Shown: piece by piece, positions 61,676 through 64,000 of the stretch
How the letters are laid out: every line of letters begins with the position of its first letter
Numbering within the stretch: the stretch's first letter is position 1
Source: an uncultured Spirochaetales bacterium
GTDB lineage: Bacteria > Spirochaetota > Spirochaetia > JAFGXN01
DNA: 64,000 nucleotides
NCBI GenBank assembly: GCA_949289575.1
Contig: CASEOG010000004.1
Span: 132,053 to 196,052 of the forward strand
Reading direction: 5' to 3'
Made by a program: the position numbers and the translations under genes
Notes under the pieces: model-generated
Seen by the model: only the letters and a program-made list of their open reading frames with translations
Database searches by the model: none
What the model was told of the DNA's origin: nothing

Positions 61676-62779
61676 TTATCTTAAATTCGCGTTTAAAAAC
61701 TCCGCAATTTTGTCAAAAGGAATGATTTCCGTCTTGTCGTACAAATCGGTATGAACCGCATCGGGAATGAGCATCAGTTCTTTGTTGTCCCCTTTCAGTT
61801 TGGCAAAGGCATCCTTGCTGAAATAGCAGGAATGAGCCTTTTCGCCGTGCACCAGCAAAACGGCACTGCGGATTTCGCCGGCATAAGCAAGAATCGGCAT
61901 ATTCAGAAAAGAGAGTGCCGAGGTGACATTCCAGCCGCCGTTTGAGTTCAGGGAACGGGGATGATAACCGCGGGGCGTTTTGTAGTAGGCGTAATAGTCT
62001 TTGACAAAAAAGGGAGACTCCTCGGGCAGCGGATCGACAACGCCGCCGGCAAGCGCATAGGTTCCGTTGCGGTAATCCGCGGTTCTCTGCGCATTGAGGG
62101 ATTCCCGAAGTTTGTATCGCGCCTCTTCGTCCATCGTATCGAAATAGCCGTTTGCCGTAACCCGGCTCATGTCGTACATGGTCACCGCTACGGTCGCTTT
62201 GATACGGGTGTCGGCGGCCGCCGCGTTGAGGGCCATTCCGCCCCAGCCGCAAATGCCGACAATGCCGATGCGGTTCGGATCGACCGATTCCTGAACGGAC
62301 AGAAAATCGACGGCGGCACAAAAATCTTCCGTGTTGATGTCGGGCGAGGCCACATATCGGGGTTTGCCCCCGCTCTCTCCGGTATAAGAAGGATCAAAAG
62401 CGATTGTCAGAAAGCCTTTTTCGGCCAGTGTCTGCGCATAAAGGCCGGAAGACTGCTCTTTGACAGCTCCGAAAGGCCCCGAAACGGCCAGCGCCGGCAG
62501 TTTTCCTTTTTTCCCTTTGGGAATGTACATATCGGCCGCCAGCGGAATTCCGTAACGATTGTGAAAAATGACTTTTTTATGTTCGACAGTCTTGCTTCGG
62601 GGAAAGGTTTTGTCCCATTCCTCTGTCAGCTTTAAATGAAAGGCCGATGCCGCTTCTCCCGCCGCCTCTCCGTTCCGGCTGTCGGCGTCTGCCGATCCCT
62701 TTTTTTCGGCCGCATACAGCAGCGGAGAGGCCAGCAGCAACAGTAAAACTTCACCCCAATGAAATCTTCTCTTCTTCAT
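61676..62779 (-). CDS. Secreted alpha/beta hydrolase, 367 aa
   Basis: Signal peptide (LLLLLASPLLYAAEKK) then a catalytic domain: HNRYGIPLAADMYIPKG, the nucleophile elbow GICGWGGMALNAAAA with Cys in place of Ser (as in dienelactone hydrolase), and VHTDLYDK with the His near the end. Substrate unknown, an ester or lactone is expected. It is the first gene of a unit with the aldo/keto reductase and has a strong promoter. Confidence 0.88.
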   Translation of the reverse strand: MKKRRFHWGEVLLLLLASPLLYAAEKKGSADADSRNGEAAGEAASAFHLKLTEEWDKTFPRSKTVEHKKVIFHNRYGIPLAADMYIPKGKKGKLPALAVSGPFGAVKEQSSGLYAQTLAEKGFLTIAFDPSYTGESGGKPRYVASPDINTEDFCAAVDFLSVQESVDPNRIGIVGICGWGGMALNAAAADTRIKATVAVTMYDMSRVTANGYFDTMDEEARYKLRESLNAQRTADYRNGTYALAGGVVDPLPEESPFFVKDYYAYYKTPRGYHPRSLNSNGGWNVTSALSFLNMPILAYAGEIRSAVLLVHGEKAHSCYFSKDAFAKLKGDNKELMLIPDAVHTDLYDKTEIIPFDKIAEFLNANLR

Positions 62780-62845
62780 TTTCTTCCTCCGTATTCAGTC
62801 AGAAACCGCGCCTCGAGTCTGTTCCGGAACCTCATCGGCGAAGAA

Positions 62846-62889
62846 ATAGTAGCACCGGAGAAAAAGAATGTCAAATACTTTGTAAGTAT
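62846..62889 (-). promoter_or_regulatory. Promoter and dyad of the hydrolase-reductase operon
   Basis: Minus-strand TTGACA (62874-62869) and TACTAT (62851-62846), 17-base spacer. Directly upstream of the -35 is a perfect palindrome ATACTT-TGT-AAGTAT (62875-62889), similar in shape to boxes of HxlR/MarR-type regulators. Confidence 0.65.
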
Positions 62890-62917
62890 CGGATGACATG
62901 CCTGCCGGGTATGGGGG

Positions 62918-63053
62918 ATGTGCCGTAACCGCCCCGCTCTGCTGCAGATCAAGCGTCCGGTCAAGCATCAGGCTTGCCGGATTACCGAAACTATTCCATT
63001 AAACAAAGTTGCGACACCTTGCGCTCACTGTTTCAGATCCGGATATATTCCAT
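62918..63053 (-). pseudogene. Decayed copy of the aldo/keto reductase start
   Basis: Reading from the ATG at 63053, the sequence parallels the first 45 codons of the reductase at 61625 (MEYIRI, then KVSQLCL, then DLQQSGAV in another frame) but with several stops and indels. In DNA, the stretch from the ATG downstream is recognisably homologous. It shows an earlier duplicate of this gene. Confidence 0.75.
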
Positions 63054-63174
63054 ATAGTTTCTCAAAAGTGGTGATTATTCCCAAAAAGTTGAAATTTATT
63101 ATTGCATAATCATTGTTATCTTTTATACTATGAATATATATCAACAGAAAATAACATCATAGCGACAGATTATT

Positions 63175-63372
63175 ATGAAACAGAAACCAGAATATTACGT
63201 TATCAGCCCTAATGTTAGGCGAGATCGAAAATTCGATGATTTGTTAAATATAATGATAAATAACAAATGTGTACTCATAGGATGGGGACAAGATACTCAA
63301 AAGGGTCATTTATTTGCAAACTCCAACCAGGTGATAGAATTATCGTATCAAGAAGAGTAAAGATGAATATTT
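63175..63372 (+). pseudogene. EVE-like domain protein fragment with a frameshift
   Basis: The ORF starts MKQKPEYYVISPNVRRD and has CVLIGWGQDTQKGHLF, the block of EVE-like nucleic-acid-binding domains. It then reads off frame to a stop at 63360, whereas the neighbouring frame encodes LQPGDRIIVSRRVKM, the expected next piece. A one-base indel near 63318 is likely, and the rest of the domain is missing. Confidence 0.6.
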
Positions 63373-63837
63373 ATGCAAATTTCAAGTAGATTTACAATAG
63401 CTGTTCATATATTTGCTTGCATTGACACTTTTAAAGATAATTATAAGATTACAAGTGATTTTTTAGCCTCAAGTGTCAATGTCAATCCTGTTATTATAAG
63501 AAAAATAGTATTGCAATTAAGAAATGCAGGTCTTGTAGAAACACAACGCGGAAGCGGCGGCGTAACAATTGCAAAGGCACTTAAAGACATTAATTTTCTT
63601 GATATATACAATGCTGTAGAATGTATTGAAAAAGGAAAACTGTTTCATTTCCATGAAAATCCAAATTGTCAATGTCCTGTAGGAAGAAATATTCACAATA
63701 TTTTGGATAGTAAATTAGAACAAGTACAAAATGCTCTAGAAAATGAATTAAAACAAATTACACTGGCAGAGATCATAAAAGAAACCCAATATTATATATC
63801 AGAAGAAAATAAAAACAAAAACAATGCTATTTCCTGA
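63373..63837 (+). CDS. Rrf2-family transcriptional regulator, 154 aa
   Basis: Winged helix typical of Rrf2: SSRFTIAVHIFACID, then ITSDFLASSVNVNPVIIRKIVLQLRNAGLVETQRGSGGVTIA. A Cys pair in NCQCPVGRNI near 100 may hold a cluster or sense redox. YwnA-like members are often paired with NAD(P)H-binding proteins. It is AT-rich and has a different codon choice from the rest of the window. The gene downstream (63984) is its likely target. Confidence 0.88.
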   Translation: MQISSRFTIAVHIFACIDTFKDNYKITSDFLASSVNVNPVIIRKIVLQLRNAGLVETQRGSGGVTIAKALKDINFLDIYNAVECIEKGKLFHFHENPNCQCPVGRNIHNILDSKLEQVQNALENELKQITLAEIIKETQYYISEENKNKNNAIS

Positions 63838-63890
63838 TACGGGAAGATTATTTTAAACATAATTTTTTTTTGGGATAATATAAAAAAACA

Positions 63891-63955
63891 TTGTAACCAT
63901 TGACATTACAACAAAACAGCTGTATATTCTTATTGTAACCATAAAGGTTACAATA
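63891..63955 (+). promoter_or_regulatory. Promoter flanked by two matching operators
   Basis: TTGACA (63900-63905) and TATATT (63923-63928), 17-base spacer. A perfect palindrome TATTGTAACC-ATAAA-GGTTACAATA lies at 63931-63955, over the start of transcription; a second copy with weaker symmetry, TTGTAA-N9-TTACAA at 63891-63911, overlaps the -35. Half-site TTGTAACC is common to both. Confidence 0.85.
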
Positions 63956-63983
63956 AAACGACACTTCACTGGAGGTATAAAAA

Positions 63984-64000
63984 ATGAAAGTTGCAGTAGT
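63984..64000 (+). CDS. Start of a further gene, cut by window edge
   Basis: GGAGG at 63971-63975 and an ATG at 63984 begin a frame reading MKVAV and leave the window after 17 bases. With the Rrf2 gene and the strong operator it may be a NAD(P)H-binding oxidoreductase, as in YwnA/YwnB pairs, but too little is visible. Confidence 0.5.

Overview
The window looks like the chromosome of a diderm, probably anaerobic bacterium. My best guess is a spirochaete-type lineage, held loosely: there are many lipoproteins with relaxed lipoboxes, a MutL whose N-terminus resembles treponemal MutL from memory, an Rpn-family nuclease, and a backbone of moderate GC. No rRNA or unique marker fixes the taxonomy.

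Layout. 1-5.7 kb (minus): four consecutive large secreted lipoproteins. 5.8 kb: a tRNA with anticodon CAT. 5.9-9.3 kb (minus): a large TPR-like protein and a lipoprotein. 9.4-15.9 kb (plus): a compact housekeeping run of aconitase, DUF1349, HD hydrolase, TtcA and MutL. 16-18.9 kb (minus): ComF-like protein, a fused and deleted ABC-transporter remnant, an outer-membrane-like protein and a TPR protein. 18.9-19.3 kb: an intergenic array of five conserved palindromes mixed with other hairpins. 19.4-26.4 kb (minus): an ECF-type importer (S, T and double A subunits) behind an IrtAB/YbtPQ-like exporter-fold ABC pair, a YgbA_NO protein and a DtxR-family regulator, consistent with iron, heme or metallophore uptake. 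26.6-29.2 kb: a zinc/cadmium-type P1B ATPase, a separate HMA chaperone and an ArsR repressor, with matching operators. 29.3-32.2 kb: two aldo/keto reductases and a LysR regulator. 32.3-34.3 kb: a cyclophilin-like lipoprotein, a truncated flavodoxin-like gene and an unknown protein.

34.4-40.2 kb (minus) is the most interesting unit: a tight four-gene operon of a coiled-coil protein, a HerA-like ATPase with a Ser/Thr-rich insert, a small HNH/EndoVII-like nuclease toxin and a probable immunity protein. It has its own promoter and dyad, back to back with a class A beta-lactamase promoter. 41.3-44 kb holds pdxT, pdxS and a truncated PdxR-like regulator. 44-55.5 kb reads as a defence island: a frameshifted Rpn nuclease, a frameshifted HU-like gene, a cyclase-like protein, a type III restriction-modification locus with an Abi-alpha-like gene between mod and res, and a helicase with WYL-like and nuclease-like ends. 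55.6-63.4 kb alternates intact genes (a second P-type ATPase operon, a methyltransferase, an aldo/keto reductase, a secreted hydrolase) with gene debris (MFS, MarR, flavodoxin, DUF3793, ferredoxin, reductase and EVE-like fragments). The last kilobase is AT-rich and carries an Rrf2 regulator and a promoter with two matching operators.

Together the window shows a stable core block on the left and an accessory right half with metal homeostasis, antibiotic resistance, toxin and defence functions and much decay. Family assignments rest on motifs recognised by eye; no database search was run.
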